Shown here in pieces: positions 43,201 through 51,392 of a stretch of DNA of 64,000 nt. Source of the stretch: Gillisella taibaishanensis (lineage in GTDB: Bacteria > Pseudomonadota > Alphaproteobacteria > Rhizobiales > Rhizobiaceae); assembly GCF_001938985.1 (NCBI RefSeq), contig NZ_MKIN01000022.1, positions 1,116,001-1,180,000 on the forward strand, read 5' to 3'. The notes beneath the pieces are model-generated. The model was given only the letters and a program-made list of their open reading frames with translations. It did not search any database and was not told the DNA's origin. The translations under genes were made by a program, and so were the position numbers. The number at the start of each line of letters is the position of its first letter. Position 1 is the first letter of the stretch.

Positions 43201-44899
43201 TGTTTTCGATATTGCGCGCCGTGATCGTACCGCCATTCATGATGGTCAGCGTATCGTTGCCGGCGCCGAGATCGATCAGCGAGCCGGCAATGGCAGTGGT
43301 GACGAAGACCGAATCGGCGCCAGTACCACCGACCACAGTTTCGATACCCGAGATCGAGACGGTATTGTCGAAATTGCCCATGGTCAGCTTGTCGCTGCCC
43401 GAACCGAGTGAAATCAGGTTGCCGGTCAGCTGTGTCTGATAGAGGATCTGCTCGCTGGAAGAGCCACCGATAATGGTCTCGACATTGAGAACGGTCAGGG
43501 TCCGGCCAGCGCCGCTGAGCTTCAGCGTATCGTCACCATCGCCCAGGTCGATATAACCGCCCGTGGTCGATATTGCGAAGGTGATCGTATCGTCGCCGCT
43601 ACCGCCGATCAGGGTTTCGACACCCGACACGTTGATGGTGTTGGAGCCATCGGCAAGCGTCAGCTTGTCCATACCCGATCCAAGATTGATCGTCCCCTGG
43701 GTAAGTTCGGTCGTCAGCGTAACGATATCGCTGGAACTGTTGCCGGTGATGGTCTCGACATTAGCGAAGGAAACGGTGTTGTTGAACTTGCCAAGCGTCA
43801 CACGGTCGCCGTCGTCGCCCAGGTCGATCAGGCCACCGGTGACCTGCGTGTTGTAGATGATATAGTCTTTGGTCGAGCTACCGACGACGTTCTCGACATT
43901 CTTCAGGGTCACAGTGCCGCCGGTATCGTCGAGCACGAGCGTATCGGTGCCGGCGCCAAGATCGATCAGACCGCCGGACTTTGCTTCCTGCATGTAGATG
44001 ACGTCGTTGCCGGTGCCGCCATAGATGGTTTCGACGCCGTAGACACTGACGGTATTGGCGTAATTGCCAAGCACCAGCGTATCGTTGCCAGCGCCCATCG
44101 ACACATAACCGTTGAAGGCCGTGGCCAGGGTCACGTAATCGCTGCTGGACGAGCCGACGATGCTTTCGGCATTGGCGATGGTAAGCTTGTTGACGAAATT
44201 GCCCAGCACCACCGTGTCGTCGCCGTCGCCGGCATCAATATAGGTATTGGAGGCCTTGGTGTTGAGCACGATGCGATCGTCGCCTTCGCCGGCGACAATA
44301 GTCTCGGTATTGGAGACATAGACCGTGCCGCCGCCATCACCAAGATTGACGTAATCGTTGCCAGAGCCGAGGTCCACGCGACGCACACTGGTCACATCGC
44401 TGTTCTGCATATAGACGATGTCGCTCTTGGTGCCGCCGGTCACCGTCTCGACGTTAACCATAGTAACGTTGTTGTCGTACTTGCCGAGGACCACCCGGTC
44501 ACTGCCGTCGCCGAGATCGATATAGGTCCCGAGCGCCTGCGCATTGAACGTCAGATAATCGCTACCCTGTCCGCCCTTGATGCTTTCGACATTGGAGATC
44601 GTCGCCGTGGCCCCGAGATCCGAAAAGGTCACCGTATCGGTTCCGGCACCGAGGTCGATGACGCCCGCTGTGAGCCTGGTGTCGTAGAAGATCGAATCGT
44701 CATCCGAACCGCCTGTGACGGTCTCGACATTCGACAACGTGACGTTGTTCACATAGTTGGCGAGAACCAGCTTGTCGTTGCCATCGCCGAGATTGAGGGC
44801 CACCCCTGAAGCTTGTCCGGTCAGGATGATAACGTCTGATGCACTCGTTCCGGTTACACCATCAAGACTGCTTACAGTTGTCGTAGAAGACGTTGCCAC
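40295..44899 (-). CDS. Large secreted beta-repeat protein, type I secretion substrate
   Basis: About 1534 residues from GTG 44899 (GGGGA 6 bases upstream; a TTG at 44929 is an alternative). It has about 31 imperfect repeats of 46 residues, each with NVETVTGG-SDDD, then VIDLGAGTDTVTF-like strands, predicting a long beta-solenoid. The Gly/Asp-rich turns resemble RTX calcium sites. The C-terminus has true RTX nonapeptides (GSGNDTIIMGAGSDTVTGGA) and a serralysin-like tail (ITDFVNGEDKLVFSG, VDANGDGTVDMQMTLSG, SASDFRWS) that should be the secretion signal. There is no N-terminal signal peptide. It has almost no cysteine. Likely a surface adhesin or matrix protein exported by the linked ABC/HlyD pair and perhaps glycosylated by the linked TPR-GTs. 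Confidence 0.88.
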   Translation of the reverse strand: MATSSTTTVSSLDGVTGTSASDVIILTGQASGVALNLGDGNDKLVLANYVNNVTLSNVETVTGGSDDDSIFYDTRLTAGVIDLGAGTDTVTFSDLGATATISNVESIKGGQGSDYLTFNAQALGTYIDLGDGSDRVVLGKYDNNVTMVNVETVTGGTKSDIVYMQNSDVTSVRRVDLGSGNDYVNLGDGGGTVYVSNTETIVAGEGDDRIVLNTKASNTYIDAGDGDDTVVLGNFVNKLTIANAESIVGSSSSDYVTLATAFNGYVSMGAGNDTLVLGNYANTVSVYGVETIYGGTGNDVIYMQEAKSGGLIDLGAGTDTLVLDDTGGTVTLKNVENVVGSSTKDYIIYNTQVTGGLIDLGDDGDRVTLGKFNNTVSFANVETITGNSSSDIVTLTTELTQGTINLGSGMDKLTLADGSNTINVSGVETLIGGSGDDTITFAISTTGGYIDLGDGDDTLKLSGAGRTLTVLNVETIIGGSSSEQILYQTQLTGNLISLGSGSDKLTMGNFDNTVSISGIETVVGGTGADSVFVTTAIAGSLIDLGAGNDTLTIMNGGTITARNIENIIGDDGTDVIRFDRAAQGVYIDLGAGNDSVTFGNFNNTATILNVEIINAGTSSDVITLGSEMTGGTIDLGKGLDQLTLSDDGGTLTAANIETIIGGAADDSVTVSGTVTSGFIDLGAGDDTLTIGGNATLTVQNVETLVGGAGTQKVILTSAYTGSIDLGDGADTLIMANVADGVQNLITVSNTETITGGTGSDTVVIGTVGGPTMIDLGAGNDTLKFLDNGGSVTVANVENILGGTGNEFIRFNAAVTGVNIDLGDGSDTVAFANYANTATISNAELVTGGTGSDVITLGAGTTGMTINLGNGLDSLNLSSEGGTVTVSSIETINGSDLDDIVTLSAYMTGGVISLGGGNDQFIIGDFGGTATVSGVESVIGGAAADLITLAADETGYINLGAGQDGVILSATGNTVTLSGVETVTGGAGDDWVELADAVTATTVKLGGGDDVLQMSELGGTVTVTGAESILGDVGTDVITIGEQLTGGYINLNAGTDRLILSSANNTVTVENIETVTGGSLTDDVTLSGAYTGGFIDLGSGTDRLTFGDSAGTVTVANIETVIGSVGDDVLTISGSIGGASINLGDGQDTLNWSAGLTATVSNVETINGGSAADIITLGTQWVSGYIDLGGGSDKLILANAANTVTVANAETIIGQSFDDYIAINSDTYAGYLAMGAGFDEVHLAASSSTVTLLGVETVMGGSGDDKVTLGDQATGIAIDLADGNDTVALGNFTNTVSLYNVESVTGGNNSDVVYVKDTEISGGQYFLGTGMDYLNFEKAATATVSSVETLVGSAYDDNITISGQYTGVAIDLGTGQDTLTIGSASTLTAVNIENINGSSGADYIVLSGSTNTTVNLGSGNDTIIMGAGSDTVTGGAGSDLFTFTSTSASSTSSPDKITDFVNGEDKLVFSGLLSGTFSYLGTSTSLSANGNSEAYFVNDTSTLYVDANGDGTVDMQMTLSGKTADNMSASDFRWS

Positions 44900-44920
44900 G
44901 GTGAATCCCCATTGTGGTAA

Positions 44921-44940
44921 TTGCCGCAAAACATCGGCAA
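44921..44940 (-). other. Hairpin in the 5' leader of the repeat-protein gene
   Basis: TTGCCG-N8-CGGCAA is a perfect 6-bp inverted repeat about 22 bases before the GTG start. A second small hairpin, CGAAAC-TTGTC-GTTTCG, lies further upstream near 45005-45021. They could influence translation of the leader. Confidence 0.3.
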
Positions 44941-45088
44941 CAAGGCGTTTGGTCGATGCGCACTCGACCGGCGATCATGGGGGAAGATAGGAAGCGAAGC
45001 TGTCGCGAAACTTGTCGTTTCGTCGATTGACAACCTGAACCAGCAAATCAAAAGATGCGCAGCCTTAAGGTGGTACCTGTATTGACCT

Positions 45089-45763
45089 TCAGAGCCAGGC
45101 GCTGAACAACAGAAGAGCAGCTTTGACGAGGCCAAACACCACACCGCCAACCAGAGCGATGGACAGAACAAAGATGACGCTGCCGAACAGCGCGTAGAGT
45201 CCGTCCCTTTCGAGAAGCGCAAAGGCAAACAGCGACAGGGCAATGGCCGGCAGGATATTGCCGAGCGGTATCGGCAGCGCCAGGATCACGGCAAGGATGA
45301 AGGCCATGATCCCGAGCAGATGTTCCATGGGACCACTGACCAGAAAGCCGAGGCGCGGTTTCAGCAGGCGCTCGCCGCGCGCCAGCCAAGGAGCGATGCG
45401 CGAAACGATAGCGGCAAAATCGGTCCGGGCCAGCGAACGCTCGGTAATCCAGCCCGGCAGCCAGGGCTTCAGACCAAGCATCAGCTGCGCCGACAGAAAC
45501 ACCAGCGGCGCGCCTGTTACAGCCGATGTGCCAGGAGGAGTCGGCACGATATTGGGCAGGGCGAAGATCAGGATCAGCGCGCCAAAGGCGCGGTCACCCA
45601 TGGCATGAAAGAGGTCGCCAACAGAGATCCGCGCCCTGCTCTCATCCTCGGCCATGGCGATGAGGATTCGCGACAGCGACAGAGGTTCACCTTCATTGGG
45701 ATCGGGCTGCTCGCCAGCTTTGTGTTCCTGACGATTATCCCGCGAAAAGCCCGACCGATCCAT
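45089..45763 (-). CDS. exoD: ExoD-family exopolysaccharide synthesis protein
   Basis: 224 residues from ATG 45763 (GGGGAG 5 bases upstream). After a hydrophilic N-terminus it has the ExoD pattern ISVGDLFHAMGDRAFGALIL, IFALPNIVPTPPGTS and then several membrane helices. ExoD was named for Rhizobium exopolysaccharide production and invasion defects and alkali sensitivity; its biochemical role is unclear. It lies 190 bases before the large repeat-protein gene on the same strand and could share its transcript, which would link polysaccharide and secreted-protein surface traits. Confidence 0.88.
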   Translation of the reverse strand: MDRSGFSRDNRQEHKAGEQPDPNEGEPLSLSRILIAMAEDESRARISVGDLFHAMGDRAFGALILIFALPNIVPTPPGTSAVTGAPLVFLSAQLMLGLKPWLPGWITERSLARTDFAAIVSRIAPWLARGERLLKPRLGFLVSGPMEHLLGIMAFILAVILALPIPLGNILPAIALSLFAFALLERDGLYALFGSVIFVLSIALVGGVVFGLVKAALLLFSAWL

Positions 45764-45871
45764 AATCACTCCCCACGCCTCCGGACCAAAATACGATCCG
45801 CCAAGAGCGGCATATGGAGATTGGCGGGCATCGCCACAAGGCACGCGCGTCGCCGGGGTGCGTCCGCTATC

Positions 45872-47716
45872 TCAGGCTGCCGCTTCCTGCACGAGATGGC
45901 CAGGCGACACTTCACGGTAATGGCGCGGTACCGGCTGATAACCGAGCGGCCGCACCGGGCTCTTGATTTCGTCGGTGGACACCGGCCGGATCATCGAGCG
46001 ACGGGCAGGATCCGGCACCGGCACTGCAGCAATCAATTTCTTGGTATAGGGATGCTGCGGATTATCGAACACGGCCTGGCGCGGGCCGATCTCGACGATT
46101 TCACCGAGATACATTACCGCCACCCGGTGGCTGACACGTTCCACCACGGCCATATCGTGGGAAATGAAGAGATAGGCGAGGTTGAAGCTCTCCTGCAGGT
46201 CGAGCAGGAGATTGCAGACCTGCGCCTTGATAGAGACATCGAGCGCCGACACCGCTTCGTCGGCAACGATCACCTTAGGATCGAGCATCAGCGAACGGGC
46301 AATCGCCACACGCTGGCGCTGGCCACCAGAGAACTCATGCGGATAGCGGCGCATCATATCGGCACCGAGACCCACGCGTTGCAGGAGATCGGCGGCTTTT
46401 TCCCGCGCCTGCGCTTTCGTGCCGAGGTTATGCTCCAGAAACGGCTCCATCACTGCCGTACCAACCGACATGCGCGGATCTAGGCTGGCGAAGGGGTCCT
46501 GGAATACCATCTGGATGCTGCGGCGCATCTTGCGCAGCGTGCCGCCATCAAGCGCCATGACATTATATCCGTCGACCGCGATGGTGCCGCTTGTCGGCTC
46601 GACCAGCCTCGTGATCGAGCGGCCTGTGGTCGACTTGCCGCAGCCGGATTCACCCACCAGAGACAGGGTCTCGCCGGGCCGCAGATCGAAGCTGACATTT
46701 TCCACCGCATGCACGGCGCCCGACTTGCGCCCAAGCAGGCCAGAGCGGATGTCGAAGCGGGTCGTCAGGTTCTTCACCTCCAGGATCGGGCGCGGCACCA
46801 GATCGAGGGCTGCCACTTCCTGTTCCTCGACAAGCGTATCGCCGGTCTTGATATCGATGACAGGAAAGCGCATCGGCAGGGCATGCCCCTGCATCGAGCC
46901 GAGCTTCGGCACGGCCGAGAGCAGCGCTCGCGTATAGGGGTGCTGGCCGCGATTGAAAATATCGTCGGTCGTCCCACCCTCGACCATTTCGCCGCGGAAC
47001 ATCACGATGGTACGGTCGGAAACCTCGGCCACCACGCCCATGTCATGGGTGATGAACAGGACGGACATGCCCTCCTCTTCCTGCAGGACCTTGATCAGGT
47101 CGAGGATCTGGCCCTGAATGGTAACGTCAAGCGCAGTGGTCGGCTCATCAGCGATCAGCAGTTTTGGGCGGGTTGCGAGCGCCATGGCAATCATCACCCG
47201 CTGGCGCATGCCGCCGGAGAACTGGTGCGGGAACTCGTCAAACCGGCTCTTGGCATTGGGAATGCGCACCTTTTCCAGAAGCCGGATCACTTCCGCCTTT
47301 GCCTCGGCCCGCGAGATATCGCGGTGGCACAGGATCGCCTCGGCGATCTGCTTGCCGATCGGGAAGATCGGGTTGAGGCTGGTCATCGGCTCCTGGAAGA
47401 TCATCGATATGTCGTTGCCGCGCACACGGCGCATCTCTTCCGGCGATAGCGTCAGCAATTCGCGGCCGTTGAGCTTGATGCTGCCTTCGATGCGGCTGAA
47501 GTTCTTTTGCAGCAATTGCATGATGGAGAGGGAGGTAACGCTCTTACCCGATCCGGATTCACCAACAATCGCCACCGTCTCGCGCGGGGCAACATCGAAA
47601 CTCATGTTGCGCACGACAGAGGTCCAGCTATCTCCCATCCGAAACGAGGTGGTCAGATTGCGCACCGACAGGACCGGTGGCACCTGTCCGTTCTGCTGGG
47701 TGAGATCTTCGGCCAT
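45872..47716 (-). CDS. Peptide-type ABC importer, double ATPase
   Basis: 614 residues from ATG 47716. Two ATPases of the oligopeptide/dipeptide type are fused in one chain (about 10-270 and 310-565), as in GsiA. Both have Walker A (GESGSGKSVT and GESGCGKSTT), signature (SGGMRQRV and SGGQRQRV) and Walker B (LLIADEPTTALD and VIVADEAVSALD, with Ala in place of the usual Pro) motifs. Each domain is followed by an oligopeptide-transporter C-terminal segment (HPYTRALLSAVP; HPYTKKLIAAVP). It provides energy for the permeases at 53170-55105 on the other strand. It follows the M20 amidohydrolase gene by 71 bases. Confidence 0.93.
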   Translation of the reverse strand: MAEDLTQQNGQVPPVLSVRNLTTSFRMGDSWTSVVRNMSFDVAPRETVAIVGESGSGKSVTSLSIMQLLQKNFSRIEGSIKLNGRELLTLSPEEMRRVRGNDISMIFQEPMTSLNPIFPIGKQIAEAILCHRDISRAEAKAEVIRLLEKVRIPNAKSRFDEFPHQFSGGMRQRVMIAMALATRPKLLIADEPTTALDVTIQGQILDLIKVLQEEEGMSVLFITHDMGVVAEVSDRTIVMFRGEMVEGGTTDDIFNRGQHPYTRALLSAVPKLGSMQGHALPMRFPVIDIKTGDTLVEEQEVAALDLVPRPILEVKNLTTRFDIRSGLLGRKSGAVHAVENVSFDLRPGETLSLVGESGCGKSTTGRSITRLVEPTSGTIAVDGYNVMALDGGTLRKMRRSIQMVFQDPFASLDPRMSVGTAVMEPFLEHNLGTKAQAREKAADLLQRVGLGADMMRRYPHEFSGGQRQRVAIARSLMLDPKVIVADEAVSALDVSIKAQVCNLLLDLQESFNLAYLFISHDMAVVERVSHRVAVMYLGEIVEIGPRQAVFDNPQHPYTKKLIAAVPVPDPARRSMIRPVSTDEIKSPVRPLGYQPVPRHYREVSPGHLVQEAAA

Positions 47717-47787
47717 GGCTCTGCTTTCCCCTTGTTGTTCAGCCCCGGCTGCAGAACCGGGGCCTTTATCGTTAAGCGGCGACGTCC

Positions 47788-48948
47788 TCAGGCAAGACCA
47801 GTTTCGGCCAGTTCCACCCAATAGCTGATGCCGTAGGGAATGGCCTCGTCGTTGAAGTCATAGGCTGGGTGGTGAAGATTGGCGGTGTTGCCGACACCGA
47901 GGAAGATGAAGGCGCCCGGCCGGCTTTCCAGCATATAGGAGAAGTCTTCTGCCCCCATCTTCGGCGCCATGTCGGTCTTCACCCTGTTGTCGCCGGAGAT
48001 CTTCGCGGCAACGGCGGCGGCGAAATCCGTTTCGTCGGCATGGTTGAAGGTGACGGGATAACCGCGGTGGTAGTTGACTTCGGCCACTGCGCCATGGGCC
48101 ATGGCCGTAGCAGTCGCTACTTCCTGCAGACGCTTTTCGGCGTAGTCGCGAATATTGGGCAACAGCGTGCGCACCGTGCCTGTCAGTTTCACATCCATCG
48201 GGATGACGTTATAGGCGTCGCCGCCATGGGTCGTGGTGACGCTGATGACCAGCGATTCCAGCGGATCGACGCCGCGCGACACGATCGATTGCAGCGCGAT
48301 GATGACATGCGCCGACACAAGTACCGGATCGACCGAGAAATGCGGTTGGGCGGCATGGCTGCCTTTACCCTTGATGGTGATATCGAACGTATCCGACGCC
48401 GCCATCAGCGAGCCCTTGCGGATGGCGAAATCGCCAAGCGGAACGCCCGGCGCATTGTGCATGCCGAACACTTGGGAAATGCCGAATTTCTCCATCATGC
48501 CGTCCTGCACCATGGCAAGACCACCGCCGCCGCCTTCCTCAGCCGGCTGGAAGATCACCGCGACCGATCCCTTGAAGTTGCGGGTCTCGGCCAGATGTTT
48601 GGCAGCCCCAAGCAGCATGGCGGTATGACCGTCATGGCCGCAGGCATGCATCTTGCCGGGCACGGTGGAGGCCCAGGGCACGCCTGTCGTCTCCGTGATC
48701 GGCAGCGCATCCATGTCGGCACGCAGCCCGATGGTTGGTCCCTCGCCGCGATTGCCCCTGATGATCCCGACGACTCCGGTCCGGCCAATGCCGGTCTCGA
48801 TTACGTCGCAACCGAATTCCTTCAGCTTCTCCGCCACGAAGCCGGCCGTCTGATGCACATCAAACAGAAGTTCCGGTGTCTGGTGCAGATGGCGGCGCCA
48901 GCCAGCGACTTCGTCCTGCAAGGCGCTGGCGCGGTTCAAAATGGGCAT
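47788..48948 (-). CDS. M20-family amidohydrolase
   Basis: 386 residues, full length for the M20D amidohydrolases (hippurate hydrolase/N-acyl-amino-acid amidohydrolase group). Metal-site motifs are visible: GLRADMDALPI, HACGHDGHTAMLLGAA, QPAEEGGGGG, FGMHNAPG and the C-terminal LHHPAYDFND. It hydrolyses N-acyl bonds of amino acids or short peptides in the cytoplasm. It is the first gene of the leftward unit (M20-double ATPase) and diverges from the binding-protein genes, so its substrate is probably what the importer brings in. The exact compound is not known. Confidence 0.93.
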   Translation of the reverse strand: MPILNRASALQDEVAGWRRHLHQTPELLFDVHQTAGFVAEKLKEFGCDVIETGIGRTGVVGIIRGNRGEGPTIGLRADMDALPITETTGVPWASTVPGKMHACGHDGHTAMLLGAAKHLAETRNFKGSVAVIFQPAEEGGGGGLAMVQDGMMEKFGISQVFGMHNAPGVPLGDFAIRKGSLMAASDTFDITIKGKGSHAAQPHFSVDPVLVSAHVIIALQSIVSRGVDPLESLVISVTTTHGGDAYNVIPMDVKLTGTVRTLLPNIRDYAEKRLQEVATATAMAHGAVAEVNYHRGYPVTFNHADETDFAAAVAAKISGDNRVKTDMAPKMGAEDFSYMLESRPGAFIFLGVGNTANLHHPAYDFNDEAIPYGISYWVELAETGLA

Positions 48949-49232
48949 GAAAGACCTCTTTTTGCTGTTCCCATCGGTTTTTCGGTGCCATACTGTTCAT
49001 CAACTCAGGCATTTGCAAGCCACAATTGCGAACATTGAACAAAAAATAGCCTAGCCTCCGCAAAGCTTAAACATTAAGCAAACTTCGGCATGCATACCCC
49101 GAAGCTGAGCCGCGGCTATAATCCATTCGCCTAATAGGCTAAACCTCCGCGTGCTTGACACGAGGCGTCTTCGCATCGCCCATTGTCATAAATTTTCGGA
49201 AATTTGGCATAGTTTGAATAGGGCAATCCATC
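48949..49232. promoter_or_regulatory. Divergent control region with several dyads
   Basis: This 284-base gap separates the leftward M20/ATPase unit from the rightward binding-protein unit. It is A+T-rich with four inverted repeats: GCTTAA-ACA-TTAAGC (49065-49079), CTTCGG-N9-CCGAAG (49084-49104), GCCTA-A-TAGGC (49129-49139) and AAATTT-TCGG-AAATTT (49190-49205). Some may be regulator sites for both directions. No gene is seen. Confidence 0.45.
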
Positions 49233-50948
49233 ATGAGACAGAACAATTCGATCCGGGTGATGGCGGCGGCATCGCTTCTTGCGGCCGGATTGGCCACACA
49301 CCCAGCGCTCGCTGCGCGGGGCGCGGATGGCGACGTAAGGATCTTGTTCTGGCAGGCCGTATCCAACCTCAACCCCTATCTCTCAGGCGGCAGCAAGGAT
49401 GTCTATGCCGCGTCGATCGTCCTTGAGCCGTTGGCCGGGTTCAACGAGCAGGGCAAAGTGTTCCCTCGGCTTGCCGCAGAGGTTCCGACCGTCCAAAACG
49501 GCGGCATCGCCCGCGATATGACGTCCATCACCTGGAAATTAAAGCCCGGCTTGACCTGGTCCGATGGCGGCGACGTCACCGCCGATGACGTGGTCTTCAC
49601 CTGGAAATATTGCATGGCGCCCGGCGGCGGCTGCGCCCAGGCTGCAAAATTCGACGGCGTGAAATCGGTCGAGGCCATCGACCGGCTAACGGTCAAGGTC
49701 AGCTTCGCCGCGCCGAAGCCTTACCCCTACAGCGCCTTTGTCGGCCAGCTGTCGCCGATCATCCAGCAGTCGCAGTTCAAGGATTGCCTTGGGGAAAAGG
49801 CGCCGCAATGCACCGAAGCGAATTTCAAGCCGCACGGCACCGGCCCCTTCATGGTCCGCGATTTCAAGGCCAATGACGCGGTGCTGTTCGACGCCAACCC
49901 GCGCTACCGCGACCCCGATAAACCAAACTTCGCCTCCGTGACACTCAAGGGCGGCGGCGATGCCATGTCGGCGGCCCGCGCCGTGCTTGAGACCGGCGAA
50001 TACGACTTTGCCTGGAACACGGTGGTCGAGCCCGAGATATCGGACGCCATGCTAAAGGCTGGCAAAGGCACACTCACCTCTGCCTTCAGCTCGACGGTCG
50101 AGCGCATTCATCTCAACCCCTATGCTGTCGATGCCGCGCTGGGACCAAAGCGCTCAACCAAAGAAGCCGGCCCGCATCCGATCCTGTCGGACCCCAAAGT
50201 GCGCCGGGCGCTGGCGCTCGCTATCGACCGTGACACGATCGTGCAGGCCGGCTACGGCACGGCGGGCCAGCCCACCTGCAACATCGTTCCGGCGCCAGAT
50301 ATCTTTGCCTCCGACGCCAAGATCTGGTGCGGCAACCAGGACCTCGCGAGCGCCAATGCGCTTCTGGACGAAGCGGGCTGGAAGCAAGGCTCCGACGGTG
50401 TGCGCGAGAAGGATGGTCGCAAGCTGTCCCTGCTGTTCCTGACAACGACCAATTCCGTGCGCCAGGGCACCCAGGTGCTGGTCAAGGACATGTGGTCGCA
50501 GATTGGCGTGCAGACGGAGTTGCGCAATGTCTCGGCCTCGGTATTTTTCGGCGGCGATCCCGCCAGCCCCGATACCTATCAAAAATTCTACGCAGACGCG
50601 GAAATGTATGCGAGCGGCTTTGAAAGCACCGATCCGGAAAAGTTCATGGCCGGCTTTACCTGCGACAAGATTCCGAACCCTGCCAACAACTGGCAGGGAG
50701 AAAACATCAGCCGCTACTGCAATCCAGCCTATGACAAAATGCTGACCGAGCTGCGCCAGACACCAGGCATCGACAGGCGCGCCGCCCTTGTCCGCACGCT
50801 GAACGACATGATCGTCAACGACGGACTGGTCATTCCGCTGGTTAACCGCGGCGAACCCTCCGCCATCTCCAACCAGCTCAAAGGCGCAAAACTCAATCCA
50901 TGGGATTCACAGTTGTGGAATATTGCAGACTGGAGCCGCAGCAAGTAG
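49233..50948 (+). CDS. Family 5 peptide-type substrate-binding protein (copy 1)
   Basis: 571 residues with a Sec signal peptide ending about residue 28 (MAAASLLAAGLATHPALA). The mature protein begins with the SBP family 5 pattern (ARGADGDVRILFWQAVSNLN, then YAASIVLEPLAGF) and shows the class segments GGIARDMTSITWKLKPGLTW and HGTGPFMVRDF. It is periplasmic and delivers ligand to the ABC permeases downstream. The next gene is a close paralogue of about 60% identity by eye. Eight or so cysteines, unusual for this class, are conserved between the two. Ligand unknown; the linked amidohydrolase suggests an N-acyl or peptide compound. Confidence 0.92.
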   Translation: MRQNNSIRVMAAASLLAAGLATHPALAARGADGDVRILFWQAVSNLNPYLSGGSKDVYAASIVLEPLAGFNEQGKVFPRLAAEVPTVQNGGIARDMTSITWKLKPGLTWSDGGDVTADDVVFTWKYCMAPGGGCAQAAKFDGVKSVEAIDRLTVKVSFAAPKPYPYSAFVGQLSPIIQQSQFKDCLGEKAPQCTEANFKPHGTGPFMVRDFKANDAVLFDANPRYRDPDKPNFASVTLKGGGDAMSAARAVLETGEYDFAWNTVVEPEISDAMLKAGKGTLTSAFSSTVERIHLNPYAVDAALGPKRSTKEAGPHPILSDPKVRRALALAIDRDTIVQAGYGTAGQPTCNIVPAPDIFASDAKIWCGNQDLASANALLDEAGWKQGSDGVREKDGRKLSLLFLTTTNSVRQGTQVLVKDMWSQIGVQTELRNVSASVFFGGDPASPDTYQKFYADAEMYASGFESTDPEKFMAGFTCDKIPNPANNWQGENISRYCNPAYDKMLTELRQTPGIDRRAALVRTLNDMIVNDGLVIPLVNRGEPSAISNQLKGAKLNPWDSQLWNIADWSRSK

Positions 50949-51392
50949 GCTCCCCCTCGACAACTCTGAGTAGGAAGGCAGGGCGCAGGCTTGGCGCCCC
51001 TTCCGATGACAAGCAGGCTCCCGACAAAGTGTCGGTGAGCAACCAGTCAGCCGCTGAAAACAGCTATTGAGCTTGATGTCTGCCAGAACCGCCTGATCCG
51101 GCGCATAGCGCCAACACTCTTCCACAACCTGTTCACACACTGATATTTTACGGCTTGATTGAAAAATAAGCTTGTGGTTCTATAGCTCAAAATTTGGGCA
51201 AACCAGATCGAAAAACAAAATCTGGACAGGCAATCTGCGACGTCCGGCGGGGATCATAAAACGGGGACAAGGGGAGACAATTCAATCATTTCAGAGCCAT
51301 GCAGAGCTCTATGGGGATAATGGCAACGTCTTTGCATGCGTCGCCAAAAAATAAAACTCTCGTTCAAGAGATCAAGAAGGGAACAGTCAATC
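50949..51392. other. Intergenic region between the two binding-protein genes
   Basis: These 444 bases hold no convincing gene. The notable feature is the inverted repeat CCAGAT-N11-ATCTGG (51203-51225) in an A-rich stretch, followed by a purine-rich leader up to the second gene. The second binding-protein gene may therefore have its own promoter here. Confidence 0.5.

Noticed and set aside
51172..51354. 60-codon open frame between the binding-protein genes
   Set aside because: Basic, compositionally unlike a real protein, no ribosome site; more likely leader sequence.
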